In this document: piece by piece, positions 32,544 through 43,964 of the stretch | Layout: each line of letters begins with the position of its first letter | Numbering within the stretch: the first letter of the stretch is position 1 | From: Carya illinoinensis | Taxonomy: Eukaryota; Streptophyta; Magnoliopsida; Fagales; Juglandaceae | DNA length: 64,000 bases | NCBI RefSeq assembly: GCF_018687715.1 | Contig: NC_056764.1 | Span: 9,862,501 to 9,926,500 of the forward strand | Direction: 5' to 3' | The notes under the pieces: generated by a model | Seen by the model: the letters and a program-made list of their open reading frames with translations, nothing else | Databases searched by the model: none | What the model was told of the DNA's origin: nothing | Position numbers and translations under genes: made by a program

Positions 32544-35500
32544 TTGGAACTATAGGGGGCTTGGGAACCCCCAAACAGTTCGAGAACTAAACCTCTTAGT
32601 GAGGACAAAGTGGCCCTAGTTCATATTTTTAATGGAGACAAAGTGTGGAAGAAAAAGAGTAGAGGAAGTGAGGAGAAAGCTGGGTTTCGATTGCAGCTTT
32701 GTGGTAGACAGCAAAGGTCTCAGTGGAGGCCTAGCTTTTATATGGAAAGACAGTATGGACTTCAGCTTAGAGAACTATTCTCAAAGCCACATTTCGATGA
32801 ACTTGTCTCACCAGGAGAGTAGACAGCAGATTATGCTTACTGGCTTCTATGGTTCTCCTGAAACAGTTAGAAGAGGAGACAGTTGGAACTTATTAGAAAG
32901 AATCAGTCCTAAGGAGAACAAACCGTGGCTATGCTTTGGAGACTTCAATGAGATCTTGTATCACCATGAAAAAGTAGGTGCAGCCAGCAGACCAAATTCT
33001 CAGATGGAAGCCTTCAGAAGCATTGTGGATTGGTGTGGCTTAAGTGACCTGGGCTATGAAGGATCAAAATATACCTGGAGCAATAATAGAGAGGGAATCT
33101 AGTTCACCAAAGAAAGATTGGATAGAGCCCTAGGAAACTTACTGTGGACTAGATTGTTTTGTGAATGCAGTGTCAGTGCTCTAGCAGCTCAAACCTCTGA
33201 CCACTGCCCATTATTGATCAATGCAAGAAGAAGAATAAGGTGGGGGCCACTTATAGAGACTAAAAGAGAGAAGATATTCAGATTCGAGGCAAGCTGGAAC
33301 CTTCATGAAGCCTGCAACAACATCATTACATCCAGTTGGTCTAACCAAGATTCTCAACAAGGCTTTAAGATCCATTCAGTCATGAGGAAGCTAAATAAAT
33401 GTAAGGACTCTCTAAAACTCTGGAGCTCAACTCTCCGGAAAGAAATGAGGGACATTCAAACTAAAATGAACCAACTTTCCAAGATGCAAGACTCGAGCAC
33501 TGGTTCAAACACAGCAGCTATCAAGGCCCTAAAAAAGGTAATTGATAAAGCTCTAGAGGAAGAGAATTTAAAATAGCAACAGAGGGCAAAACAGGCATGG
33601 CTTAAGGATGGAGACAGAAACTCCAAGTACTTCCATAGGTGTGCTAACCAAAGGAGGAAAAACAATGGAATTCAAAAAATTGTGAAGGATGATGGCAATG
33701 AAACCAATGATATGAGGGAAATATCTGCCTTATTCTCCCAATACTTCCAAGATCTATTTAATTCCTCAAACCCAAGGGGTGTGGATGAATGTTTGAGTCA
33801 TGTCCATCATAGGGTGGATAGAGAGATGAACTCCAAGCTCTCAAAACAGTTTACAGCAGAAGAGGTTAAGATTGCACTGTTTTAGATGAATCCTATGGGT
33901 GCTCCCGGGCCAGATGGCTTCCCTGCCTTGTTTTACCAATCTCATTGGGAAGTTGTAGGAGAGGATGTCACTAAAGCAGCCCTGGAAGTCTTAAATGAAG
34001 GTGGTGAGATTGCTTCTATTAATAATACCTTCATTGTCCTGATACCAAAAGTCAAAAACCCCCAAAAAGTCCTGGAATTTAGGCCTATCTCCCTCTGCAA
34101 TGTCATCTACAAAGTGGTTTCAAAAGTTCTCTCCAACAGGCTGAAGGAGATCCTTCCTCTCATCATTGCTCCTACTCAAAGTGCTTTTGTACCCGGGAGG
34201 ATGATCCTTGACAATGTCATTGTAGCTTTTGAAACTCTTCATTCTATATCCATTAAAGGCAAAGGGCAACAAGGCTACATGGCTATCAAATTAGACATGA
34301 GCAAGGCCTATGATAGAGTGGAGTGGGAGTTTTTGAGGAAGGTCATGGTAAAAATGGCTTTCAACAATAGATGGGTAAACCTTGTTATGCAATGTGTCTC
34401 TACTGTATCCTACTCTATTCTTGTTAATGGAAACCCTCAAGGCAGCTTCAATCCATCAAGGGGAATAAGACAGGGAGATCCCCTCTCCCCCTACTTGTTC
34501 ATATTGGTTGCTGAGGTGTTAAGCAGTTTACTGAACCATGCTGAAGTTTCCAAAGTGATACACGGTTTTTCAATTTCTAGAGGGAAGCTGAGCATCAACC
34601 ACTTATTCTTTGCAGATGACAGCCTGCTCTTCTGCTGAGCAAATGCTAGGGAATGGTCCTCTATCCATCTTCTGTTAAACATCTATGAAGAAGCCTCTGG
34701 CCAGAAACTTAACAAGACAAAAACATCTATCTTCTTCAGCCCAAACACAAGGCCAGCAGCTAAAGAATATATATTGAGCTTGGCAGGTACTAGATCATCA
34801 TCTTGTTATGAAAAGTATCTTGGTTTACCAGCTCTCATAGGTAGATCCAAGAATGCAGCCTTCAAGAGTATCATCGACAGAATCAAGTCAAGAGTAGGAA
34901 ATTGGAAGAACAAGCTCCTTTCTCATGCAGGCAAGGAGATACTCCTCAAGGCTGTGATACAGGCCCTCCCTACTTACTGCATGGGGGTCTTTAAGCTGCC
35001 TAAATCCTTGCTGAGTGATATCAACAGAGTCATGCATCAATTTTGGTGGGGCCATCTACAAAATGAAAAGAAGGTGCATTGGGTGTCTTGGGGACAGATG
35101 GGTAAATCGAAAGTTGCAGGAGGATTGGGGTTTAGAGACCTTGAGTATTTTAATCTGGCTTTATTGGCAAAGCAAGGGTGGAGACTTGTTCAATACCCTA
35201 CCTCTCTAGCTGCTCAAGTCCTTAAAGCTAAGTATTACCCACAGCATGACTTCTTCCAAGCCAAGGTGGGACACAGGCCATCATTCATATGGAGGAGCTT
35301 CTGTGCTGCAAAAGGAGTTCTGTTAAAGGGCTCTATATGGCGTATTGGAAATGGTCAAAAAACTAGCATTTGGAAAGACAAGTGGCTGCCTCAACCTACT
35401 ACATACATGGTTCAGTCTCCAGTACATATCCTACAGGGAGATGAGAAAGTGGAAAGATTGATAAACAGAGAGACTAAGCAGTGGGACAGGGGATTGATCA

Positions 35501-36645
35501 CAGATGTATTTGATGCTACTACAGCTGCAGTAATTCTAAAAATCCCCATAAGCTCCTCGAGTATGGAAGACAAACTAGTTTGGCTGGGCACCAGAGATGG
35601 CTCTTTCTCTGTCAAGAGTGCATATCATATGCAGAAAGAGGCCATTGAAATGCTCAGAGGACAGTCATCAGGAGGGACACAAAAACAGAAAAGCTGGACT
35701 GATTGTTGGAAGATGCAGGTTCCTAATGCCACAAAGACTTTCCTATGGCGTGCATGTCTTGAGTCACTTCCTACCATGCTCAACCTATCTAAGAAAAAGA
35801 TAGTGGAGTCTCCTACATGTCCCATATGCTGCAGGGAAGAGGAGTCTACCATCCATGCTCTATGGAGTTGCAGTTCTGCTATGGATGTGTGGAGTCAGGG
35901 CCCTATATCCTTTCAGAAGAGCTCCCTAAGGGAAGTCAATTTCAAGGAGCTCTATGAACATATCTCTGTGCTGTGTGATCAGAAACTAATTGAAATGTTC
36001 TCAGTCATTGCAAGGAGCATATGGTTAAGAAGAAACAAGCTACTCTTTGAGGGGTCCTTTTTGCACCCAAACCTGGTTTTGAAACAAGCATCTCAATCCT
36101 TACAGGAATTCAAGACAGCTCAAGTTGGAAAGGTGCATGCGACTCAAGTGGCCTCTATACATCCATCTGTGTGGATCCCTCCTCCAACAGATTGTGTCAA
36201 AATCAACTGGGATGCAGCTGTGAGTGTGCCTCAAGATAGAGTTGGTATAGGTCTGGTAGCCAGAGACCATGAGGGGTCCATTCTGGTCACAAAGAAACTC
36301 TCAATATCCAGCTTGACAGAACCTGTTTTGGCTGAAGCCTTAGGAGCCTTTCATGCGGCTAACTTGGCAAAGGATATGGAGTTTAGCTCGGTTATCTTGG
36401 AAGAAGATGCTTTACAGATTGTGAATGGAATCAACCACCATGCTGAAAGATGGGATAGAGTGGGTATGGTTTTATTGGACACAAAGGTGCTGCTCTCTAG
36501 TCTAGTTCAGTGGAAAGTAACTTTTGTTAGGAGAAGTGGTAACCAGGTTGCTCATGATCTAGCTAAGGAGTCCTTAGAACTAGCTGAGAACTCGGTTGTT
36601 TTGGTCACTAGACCTCCTTGTAATCATGTTCCTTCTTTCCCTTAA
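32530..36645 (+). pseudogene. LINE ORF2 (endonuclease, reverse transcriptase, RNase H), five in-frame stops
   Basis: A single frame of 1,372 codons from ATG 32530 to TAA 36643. The AP-type endonuclease shows WNYRGLGNPQ, METK, CFGDFNEI, ERLDRAL and SDHCPLLI. RT has FRPISLCNVIYK, SAFVPGRMILDN, IKLDMSKAYDRVEW, GIRQGDPLSPYLF and the catalytic FADDSLLF. Next come the zf-RVT domain (WKMQVPNATKTFLWRACLES, CPICC) and an RNase H domain (VKINWDAAVS...AEALGAFHAAN...NQVAHDLAKESL). Stops lie at 32617, 33100, 33574, 33883 and 34636; each can be read as one C:G-to-T:A change from Gln, Trp or Arg. No frameshift was found. Confidence 0.93.
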
Positions 36646-36680
36646 AAGGTGAATGAAAGTATATTGTTTCAACAAAAAAA

Positions 36681-36696
36681 AACAAGCATGAGGGTT
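36681..36696. repeat. Right target-site duplication of the LINE
   Basis: AACAAGCATGAGGGTT follows the A-rich LINE tail and is identical to 28467-28482. Confidence 0.95.
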
Positions 36697-36972
36697 GGGT
36701 CGGATTAAGTTGGACCTAGATAAGCGGCTTGGTCAGGTTGCAACCCTATGCATGTGTGCTTGTAATTAGTTCAGTAATGGACGTTGTGGTTGTGTGTTTG
36801 TCGATCATTAAAAATTAATACAAGTTATCAAACGTTCATATATAGTACTTCATCCAGATGCACTTTAAAAGCCTCTTTATAAGCTAATTAATTAACTTAT
36901 GTGTAGAAGGGTTGACTTCAATGTTGTATGAAGCATAAGGTAATGGGTCTATATAAGGTGTGGAGGTGAGTA

Positions 36973-37140
36973 AGTAGGGGTGATACCAGCATGGTGCGGG
37001 CGAGGTGAACCATTCTCCGCACCCAACCCCGCACCATGCGGGGAAGGGTTTTCAATCCCACTTTGGTGCCAGGGGGTGGGTTGAAAACCTCATCTGTCCT
37101 GCCCCCCACATAGGCCAACCCATTAGGTCTAAAAACTATT
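36973..37140. mobile_element. hAT terminal fragment
   Basis: It begins TAGGGGTGATACC and continues with GC-rich GTGCGGGCG and CCCCGCACC blocks. This resembles the right end of the hAT at 38968-43346 (reverse complement TAGGGGTGCTACCCGCACC). No second end was found nearby, so it is a remnant or a very degenerate non-autonomous copy. Confidence 0.55.
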
Positions 37141-37199
37141 CTTTTAGTCCAAAAAAATATTTTCAACCCAAATTATAATATAATTAAAATTATAAATTA

Positions 37200-38370
37200 A
37201 AATTTACAAATAAAAAAAGAATTTAAGAGTTTTATTTTGATTACTTTGGCCTAGGAGACATGGTGAAGAGTTTGACAGTAAGCAGAAGAGCTTCTGAAGA
37301 CAAACTAATATGGGGCCCTACTAAGAATGACATTTTTTTAGTTAAGGCAACTTACTTTATAGAGTGTCAAATGAAGAAGTTTGTTATGGGTGAGACTTCA
37401 GCAATTAACCTGGGCTCAACTGCATGGAATAAGATATGGGATCTACAAGTTCCAAATGTGGTAAAAGATTTTATATGGAAAGTTGTAAGTGAAATATTTC
37501 CAACAAAGATAAACTTGTTCAGAAGCAAAATCACAAACAATGACCTCTGTCCAATATGTGAACAACACGAGGAGACCAGTAGTCATATCTTGTGGAATTG
37601 TGCTGTAGCTCAAGATGTGTGGGCAGATTCATCAAGTATCTTACATAAGTGGAAGTGTACAAATGGGGGTTTTTACAACATTTGGGAAGATTTAGTCTTA
37701 GGTTTACAAAAATCTGAGATTGAATAAATAGCTTGTGTATTTAGAAGGATACGGCTAAGGAGGAATAGGTTTGTTTTTTAGGAAAAGTTATTAGAAAATC
37801 AGCACTGGATTTAGATGGAGCAAGCCTGAAGTTCATTGGTATAAGGTGAATTGGGAAGCTGCACTGGATGTGAAGAAGTTTACTATGGGAGGTGCTATAG
37901 TGGTAAGGAATTGGGAAGATGAGTTGAGTGGCTTCTACAGGTATGCCAAGGAGATTTATACGCAGTCCATTGTAGGCTGAAGCTTTGGCACTTGAGAAAG
38001 CTATAGAATTAAGCATGAAGTTAGGTCTTTGGCGGGTGATATTTGAGGGGGATGCCCTTGAACTTTGAAGTGGTTAATGATGTTAAGGGTAGAGGAGAAC
38101 TGGTCTTGGTTATATGGACAGATAGTAGAAGATATGAAAATTTTCTTCTATCATGGCAAGGTAAGGAAGATTTAGAGGGTAATCAAGCGGCACATCAAGT
38201 AGCTAAGTTTTAAGCATTAGACTATGGTGAGGAAATAGTGTCTATATATAGAGGAGGAACCGGGTGAGATCATGCATTGTATTAATCGTGAAAAGCATTG
38301 TAATGATGTTTAGCTCAATGAATAAGATTGATCTTCGTTTGTTTCAAAACAATAATAATAATAATTAGTC
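37200..38370 (+). pseudogene. LINE 3' fragment: zf-RVT and RNase H
   Basis: The open part (37260-37727) reads ASEDKLIWGPTKNDIFLVKA, then WDLQVPNVVKDFIWKVVSEI and CPICEQHEETSSHILWNC, a zf-RVT domain. Downstream fragments in several frames follow an RNase H domain (KVNWEAALDVKKFTMGGAIV, RNWEDELSGFYRYAKEI), with stops and frameshifts. It ends in an AAT-repeat tail at about 38352-38368. It is a different and older LINE lineage than 28483-36680 and is 5'-truncated. Confidence 0.83.
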
Positions 38371-38724
38371 TCTCTTGTAGTGTGCTGCTCCAATATAATT
38401 AGTCTCTCTTTTAAGGTATTTTACGTTCCACATGATTTGCATAGAACTGAGAATTTGGTTGGTGTCTATACATGAATACAATTAAAGTGTTTATTCTTTA
38501 TGTTATGCGTACGTGGTAGCTAAACCAGAGATCATGATGATCCGCAATATCATAGATATAAGTTCGCCAAATACATCAAGCTGGTATATAGGTATAGATC
38601 AAAAACATGATAAATATCTTTGCAAAAAAAAAACAAAAATCTCTAATTATTTATATTAATAATGGATCAAAGACGTTATTTATAAATGGTACTATTTATA
38701 GCTAGCTACTAAAATGTATGACCC

Positions 38725-38857
38725 GGTGATCACGATACAAGTAGGAAGACACATATAGGACCAGTACTAAATGTTGATTCTCGAGGGAGATCATAAGACA
38801 AGAACTCAAATAGAGGTCGATCAAAATCAAATCATGGGGGCAAGAGCAAGTCATGAC
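38725..38857 (+). pseudogene. copia-4 gag, part left of the hAT insertion
   Basis: One frame reads HIGPVLNVDSRGRS, a stop, then DKNSNRGRSKSNHGGKSKS and a second stop. This is the Arg/Ser/Gly-rich gag linker that precedes the zinc knuckle in TNT1-94-like copia elements. The knuckle itself is found 5.1 kb downstream at about 43970, on the other side of the nested hAT elements. The more upstream gag and the 5' LTR were not found. Confidence 0.65.
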
Positions 38858-39208
38858 CGGGTCAGTAAGGGTGTAAAAAAAAGCCGGTGAACCGGTAAAC
38901 CGAACCAAATTAGTAAGATCGGTCCAATCTCGAGTTTGATTCAGTCTGGTATCGATTTTATTTTTCTTACGGGTGGGCAGCGGGGCCCCGAGACCTACTG
39001 CTCCGCCCCGTTCGCCCCGCCCCCGAATATGCAGGGCGGGGCATCCGCACTGCAAGGGCGGGGTGCGGGGGCCCCCGCACGTATGGGTCACCCCCCAGCG
39101 GAGGCAGGGGACGAATACAGCCTCCCCCAAGTCCGTTTTTCCCCCGCCCCGCCTCGTTTACTTATATATATATAATATATATGTATATAATAAAACCAGT
39201 TTATATAT

Positions 39209-39249
39209 GAAACGGCGCCGTTTTGTACATGACAAAACGGCACCGTTTC
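39209..39249. promoter_or_regulatory. Palindrome with four AAACGG motifs near the inner hAT 5' end
   Basis: Two 18-bp arms (39209-39226 and 39232-39249, one mismatch) surround a 5-bp spacer. Each arm contains AAACGG in both directions. AAACGG is the subterminal site bound by the Ac transposase of maize; that this hAT uses the same site is inference. Confidence 0.5.
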
Positions 39250-39281
39250 ATCTATAAACCCCCAAATCAATAACCCACTCC

Positions 39282-39298
39282 CCCCCCCCCCCCCCCCC
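39282..39298. repeat. Poly(C) run
   Basis: About 17 consecutive C, immediately upstream of the CT-rich leader of the hAT transposase transcript. A likely sequencing-error or slippage spot. Confidence 0.85.
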
Positions 39299-39714
39299 GG
39301 CGTCGCCCCCTCCCTTCAGCAGTTCTTCTCAAAATCTCTCTCTCTCCCTGCCCCAGTACCCGTTCCCTCCTCCCTCCTGCAACTAGTCCTTGGAGTCACT
39401 CTCATTCTCTCCTCTCTCTCGCACGACGCCGAACGCACGCCACACGGTACACGTAAGTTAGTTCGTTCTCTCCTCTCTCTCCTTTCTCCGTTAATTTTTA
39501 TTTTTATTTTTTATTTTTTTGAGTTTTGATCGGAGATTGGAGGAAGGATGGGTTGAATCGGAGATGGAGGATGGGATTTGTGACTTGTGTGCTATGGATT
39601 CGTGATCATTGTGCATGTGTATTGACTATATTCAGTGTTAGGGTTTTCTTTTCTTGCTGTAATTGTTTCGGATTCTGTCCAAATTGATGGTTTTTCATGT
39701 AAATTTCATTCTAT

Positions 39715-40165
39715 TGAAAACCCCTAAATTGATTTAGGGATTTCAATCATGAAACCCCTAAATTAATTTAGGGGTTAGGGTTTCAGATTGGAACCCCAAA
39801 TTAAATTAGGGTTCCAATCCGAAACCCTAAAATAATTGAGGGGTTTCATTGATTGAAACCCCCAAATCAATGAAACCCCTAAATTGATTTAGGGTTTCGG
39901 ATTGGAACCCCAATTTAATTTGAGGTTCCAATCCGAAACCCTAATTTTGTTTGGGGTTTCATTGATTGAAACCCCCAAATCAATTTAGGGGTTTCAATTG
40001 ATTTGGGGTTTCGGATTAGAACCTCTAAATTGGTTTGGGGGTTTCAATCAATGAAACCCCTAAATTGATTTAGGGTTTCGGATTGGAACCCCAAATTAAA
40101 TTAGGGTTCCAATCCGAAACCCAATTATTTTTTTTTGGGTTTCATTGATTGAAACCACTAAGATG
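39715..40165. repeat. Array of about ten palindromic AAACCCC/GGGGTTT units
   Basis: Each unit is an imperfect palindrome of about 23-30 bp, with an A/T-rich centre (AAATTGATTT, AAATTAAATT) between GAAACCCC and GGGGTTTC or between GGAACCCC and GGGTTCC. The linkers are themselves complementary (GGATT/AATCC, ATTGATT/AATCAAT), so larger nested hairpins form. It contains TTTAGGG and AAACCCT words but is not a tandem telomere repeat. Confidence 0.85.
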
Positions 40166-40306
40166 AAATGGCTACTAACTTACTATCAACCCTAAATTAT
40201 TTATTTATTTATTATTTTATATTTTATACTCTTTTATACATGATATTAAATACTTGAATGACATTATATATGATTTTTAATAATTTTATGCATACATATT
40301 AATTGA

Positions 40307-40364
40307 GGGGTTTCATTGATTGAAACCCCTATAGGCCTTTTGGGGTTTCAATCAATGAAACCCC
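40307..40364. repeat. Perfect 23-bp inverted repeat, 12-bp loop
   Basis: Arms 40307-40329 and 40342-40364 are exact complements. Each arm is itself nearly palindromic (GGGGTTTC...GAAACCCC). It lies in the same intron as the larger palindrome array. Confidence 0.9.
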
Positions 40365-40472
40365 TAAAAAAATCCAAAAGATGTGTGAGTCTACTATTTG
40401 TATGCAGTTTTTTATGATTGTGTTGGATTGCAGTTTAATTTTTTTTTTTTCCTTTATGTTGGAGAATCAGGA

Positions 40473-42698
40473 ATGTCTTCGGATTTCAGTGATAGCTCGC
40501 CTGCCCCAACCAACACCCCTACCCCAGAACCTAACCCTACTCCTACCCCTATAACGAGTACACCTTGCCCTGCCCCGAAGCCCACACAGTGCAAGAAACC
40601 TGTATCCATAGTTTGGCAACACTTTATCAAACTAGAGGGTGGTGACCCAACAACCCACAAGCTAAATGTAATCACTGTGGAAAAATGTATGGATGTCACT
40701 ATAGGAAACATGGTACATCCCAACTGAAGGTCCATTTAGAGGAACAATGCAAGAAGAGTCCAATTTTAAAATCCTTAATAGAGAAGGATCAATCTAGACT
40801 AGATTTTAAAATGGCGAATGGGAGTAATGGGGCCGGGGGGCCAACATTGAAGGGGTATACGAAGTATAACCCCGATGAGTGTAGAAGGAAGTTAGCTCGT
40901 ATGATTGTCATGGACAAGCTGCCTTTTCAGTTTGTGGAGGGTAAAGGGTTCCAAGAATTTGTCCAAAAGTTGGAACCGAGATTTGTACTTCCTTCTCGTC
41001 ACACTGTGGCAAAGGATATTAAGAAGATGTACATCTGTGATAAAGATGTTTTGAGAGGCCAATTGGCGGGTTTGGTAGTTTGCCTCACTACCGATACTTG
41101 GACTTTTATCCAAAATATGAATTACATGTCGTTGACTATGCATTTTGTTGATGCTGATTGGGTTTTGCACAAAAAAATTATTAAATTTTGTCAAATAACT
41201 AATCATAAGGGTGAGACAATTGGGAAGGCCTTGGAGGCCGCAATAAAGGAGTGGGGGTTGGAAAAGGTTGTCTGTGTCAGTTGATAATGTGTTGTCTAAT
41301 GATGTCGCCTTGGGATATCTAAAGAATTATCTTAAAAATGCAAATAAGACATTCTTGGGTGGTGAATATTTGCATGTTAGATGTGCTGCATATATTTTGA
41401 ATTTAATTGTGAATGAGGGGTTGAAAGATGTTGATGACTCGGTTGCACAAGTTAGAATGGCTGTGAAATTTGTGAGGTCTTCTCCTTCTAGATTGGAGAA
41501 ATTCAAAGTTGCTGCAAAGGCTGCGGGCATTACATCGAAAAAGGGTCTTTGTACTAATGTTCCTACCAGATGAAACTCAACCTTCTTGATGTTGGAGGCG
41601 GCCCAAGAATATAAGGCAGCCTTTCAATTATTGGGTGATGAAGATATCCAATATGTCAAATACTTTCATGAGCACGGGGGATTACGAAAGCCTAATGATA
41701 ATGATTGGGTGGTAGTTTCTACTTTCATTGATTTTCTTGGATTATTTTACGATGTCACATTGAATATATCTAGTTCTTTGTACTCTATATCCCATGGGTT
41801 TTGTCAACAAATATATAGGATAAAAGAAAAATTAGAAGATATGCGTAGGGGTTCCAATGAAAGGATGAGGGGGATGATAGTGACCATGATGCTAAAATAT
41901 GACAAGTATTGGGGAGATTTGACTAGAATGAATATTTTGTTATATGTGGCTGTTATTCTTGATCCCCGTCTGAAAGTTTTAGGCTTTTTATATGGGTTGG
42001 GACTTATTCATGATCAGGTATGGACTGAACTTATTGGTGAATTGGCCCAAGATATCCTGAAAAAATTGTATGATGAGTTTAATGCAATTAAGGGTGGTAC
42101 TAAATCAAAGACCCATACACCTACCCCAACACCTTCTACAGACACCGTGACCGGGCCTTCTACAAAGAAGCACAGAATGCCGTGGACTAAGACCCTCGCA
42201 CAGAATCTCACACTAGTCCATCAATCTACGGAGGTGGTTTCTCAGTTAGACAACTATTTGTCAGCAGATATGATCCAAGATGATGATGATAATTTCGATA
42301 TATTAGGATGGTGGAAGAATGCCTCAAAGAAATATCCCATCATTTCTGAGATTGCCCTCTGTATTTTGGTCATCCCTATTAGCACCGTTGTCTCAGAGTC
42401 AGCCTTTAGTACCGGAGGTCGTATATTGGATCCTTTCTGTAGTTCATTATCTCCTACAACTATAGAGGCATTGATATGCACACAGAGTTGGATGATAGGA
42501 AAGGATATTCATGTTCCGGATATTTTAGATTTTAAGGAGACCGATGAGGGTGGTGATCAGTCTGGATTTGGACCACCTAGTAATTGTTTTTTATTTTATT
42601 ATTTTAATTTATTTATATTCATTTCGATTTCATCGTTATTAATTTTAATATTAATTTTTGTAGTAACACATGAGACATCTAACACCTCTGCAACATAA
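40473..42698 (+). pseudogene. hAT (Ac/RICESLEEPER-type) transposase, disabled
   Basis: It starts MSSDFSDSSPAPTNTPTPEP (Pro/Thr-rich leader). A BED zinc finger follows (VWQHFIKLEGGDPTTHKL, frameshift near 40665, CNHCGKMY, HLEEQC), then the RNase H-like catalytic region (VCLTTDTWTFIQNMNYMSLT, frameshift near 41270, SVDNVLSNDVALGYL, HVRCAAYILNLIVNEGL). A stop stands at 41571 where TRWN would be expected (TGG to TGA), followed by YKAAFQLL, KYDKYWGD and VAVILDPRLK. The hAT dimerisation domain is DILGWWKNASKKYPIISEIA, PISTVVSESAFSTGGRILDP, LSPTTIEALICTQSWM. Two frameshifts and one stop disable it. In life it would cut and paste the element and leave 8-bp duplications. Confidence 0.92.
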
Positions 42699-43964
42699 AA
42701 ATGTGCTCAAGCCCGGGCCGCCCCAAGTGTCACACCCCTTTACTAGACAAGCCACAGCTGACAAGCCTCTTTAGAATATTCAATTTTTAATTATTTGTTC
42801 ATATTTTGTATTCAATGATTTGTAATGTTGATACAATGTCCCTTGGACACTTTTATGTTAGTAATTTTGTAATTGTTTAGCCTTTCAATTTTGTAATAGT
42901 TTAGTTATTATTATTAGTTTATTACGTATTAGACTCTTAGACTAGTAACTTTTATTAGCCATAAAATTAATTACCATTCATAACATTTTTTTTAATCTGG
43001 TTTTTAAATTTTTTTTTTTCTTTTGACTTATAATTTTATGGGCTGAAAAATGAAAATGGCTTACAAGCTTTTTTTTGGGCTAAAGATACAACCTTGTGGG
43101 CCATTTTTGGCTCATTGCTGAGGTTTCTAGGCCATTTTCGGTCCAGAAAATGCTTCTGGGCCTTCAGAAGGGGGTGCGGGGGGCCGACGAACTGCCCCCC
43201 CACACCGTACCCCATCATGCGAGACGGGGTACCTTACCCCCGCACACCAGGGGCGGGGGACGGGGAAACATTTTCCCATCCACCCCATGCGGGGGCGGGG
43301 GGTAGGGGGGTCTACCCCACACCGTTTGGTGCGGGTAGCACCCCTAATTTTTCTTAAGACCAGTCAAAATCGATCAGATTTCGATTTTTCTTTTTCTAAG
43401 ACTGGATCAGACCAGTTCATATATATAATTTTTTTTAATTTTTTCTATTTTATATAATTTTTATATATAATATATAATTATATATAAAATAGTTTTGTAT
43501 TATATGATAAATTACTAATTAATATAATATTAGATTTTAAAATCTTATATCATTTTGTTTATTATATTAATAGGTATACTAATATTATATAGTACATATT
43601 GATAGTTATACTAATACTATATCACTACATATTATAATATACTATAATATATCACTATATTATATATTATAATATTTCACTATAGTCTATAATACAATTA
43701 TAATATATATTATAATATACTACAATATATTATCACTAAATTATTATATACTATATTATATAATATATAATATCGTACATTAAAACTGAAAAACTGGATC
43801 GAACTGGACCGAAAATCGGTAAAACCAGAGTACCAGCTTAAGAGGGTAACCGGTACGTAATTGGTTTTGAAAAATACAAAATCAATACATACCAATTCGG
43901 TCCTAAATTTTGTCCAAAATCAGATCGAACCGGACCGGTTACACCCATACTGGTCAGCAAGCAA

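Larger units (their letters stand above)
39453..40470 (+). other. Probable 5'UTR intron of the hAT transposase, holding a palindrome array
   Basis: Donor CAC/GTAAGTTAG at 39453, acceptor AGAATCAG at 40470, three bases before the transposase ATG (40473); a polypyrimidine run of about 12 T precedes the acceptor by 20 bases. The intron is about 1.02 kb. From about 39715 to 40165 it consists of head-to-head palindromes built on AAACCCC/GGGGTTT and GGAACCCC/GGGGTTCC. A perfect 23-bp inverted pair lies at 40307-40364. Confidence 0.65.
38968..43346 (+). mobile_element. Inner hAT (Ac-like) element with transposase, 4.38 kb
   Basis: Ends TACGGGTG (38968) and, complemented, TAGGGGTG (43346). They are flanked by the identical 8-mer ATTTTTCT (38960-38967 and 43347-43354), a perfect hAT-size duplication. 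Both terminal regions (38975-39130 and 43170-43340) are unusually GC-rich with CCCCGC/GCGGGG runs. A transposase pseudogene lies at 40473-42698, preceded by a 5'UTR intron. It inserted into the outer hAT. Confidence 0.9.
38866..43949. mobile_element. Outer hAT element, about 0.7 kb without its nested insert
   Basis: The left end TAAGGGTGTAA (38866) pairs with the right end, whose complement is TATGGGTGTAA (43949). Flanks are CGGGTCAG (38858-38865) and CTGGTCAG (43950-43957), an 8-bp duplication with one mismatch, as expected for hAT. Both ends carry ACCGGT/CCGGTT motifs near the termini. The body right of the nested element (43355-43949) is very AT-rich. No coding capacity: a non-autonomous hAT. 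It sits in copia-4 gag. Confidence 0.82.

Noticed and set aside
34491..35852. Short frames opposite LINE ORF2
   Set aside because: Antisense or shifted shadows of the RT and zf-RVT coding region.
39715..40165. Interstitial telomere repeat
   Set aside because: TTTAGGG and AAACCCT words occur, but as halves of palindromes with varied centres, not in tandem head-to-tail order.
39715..40165. CRISPR-like array
   Set aside because: Units are palindromes with no unique spacers, in a plant transposon intron.
40398..40472. Upstream start of the hAT transposase frame
   Set aside because: The open frame extends upstream, but the CAG acceptor at 40470 and the proline/serine-rich start at 40473 fit better.
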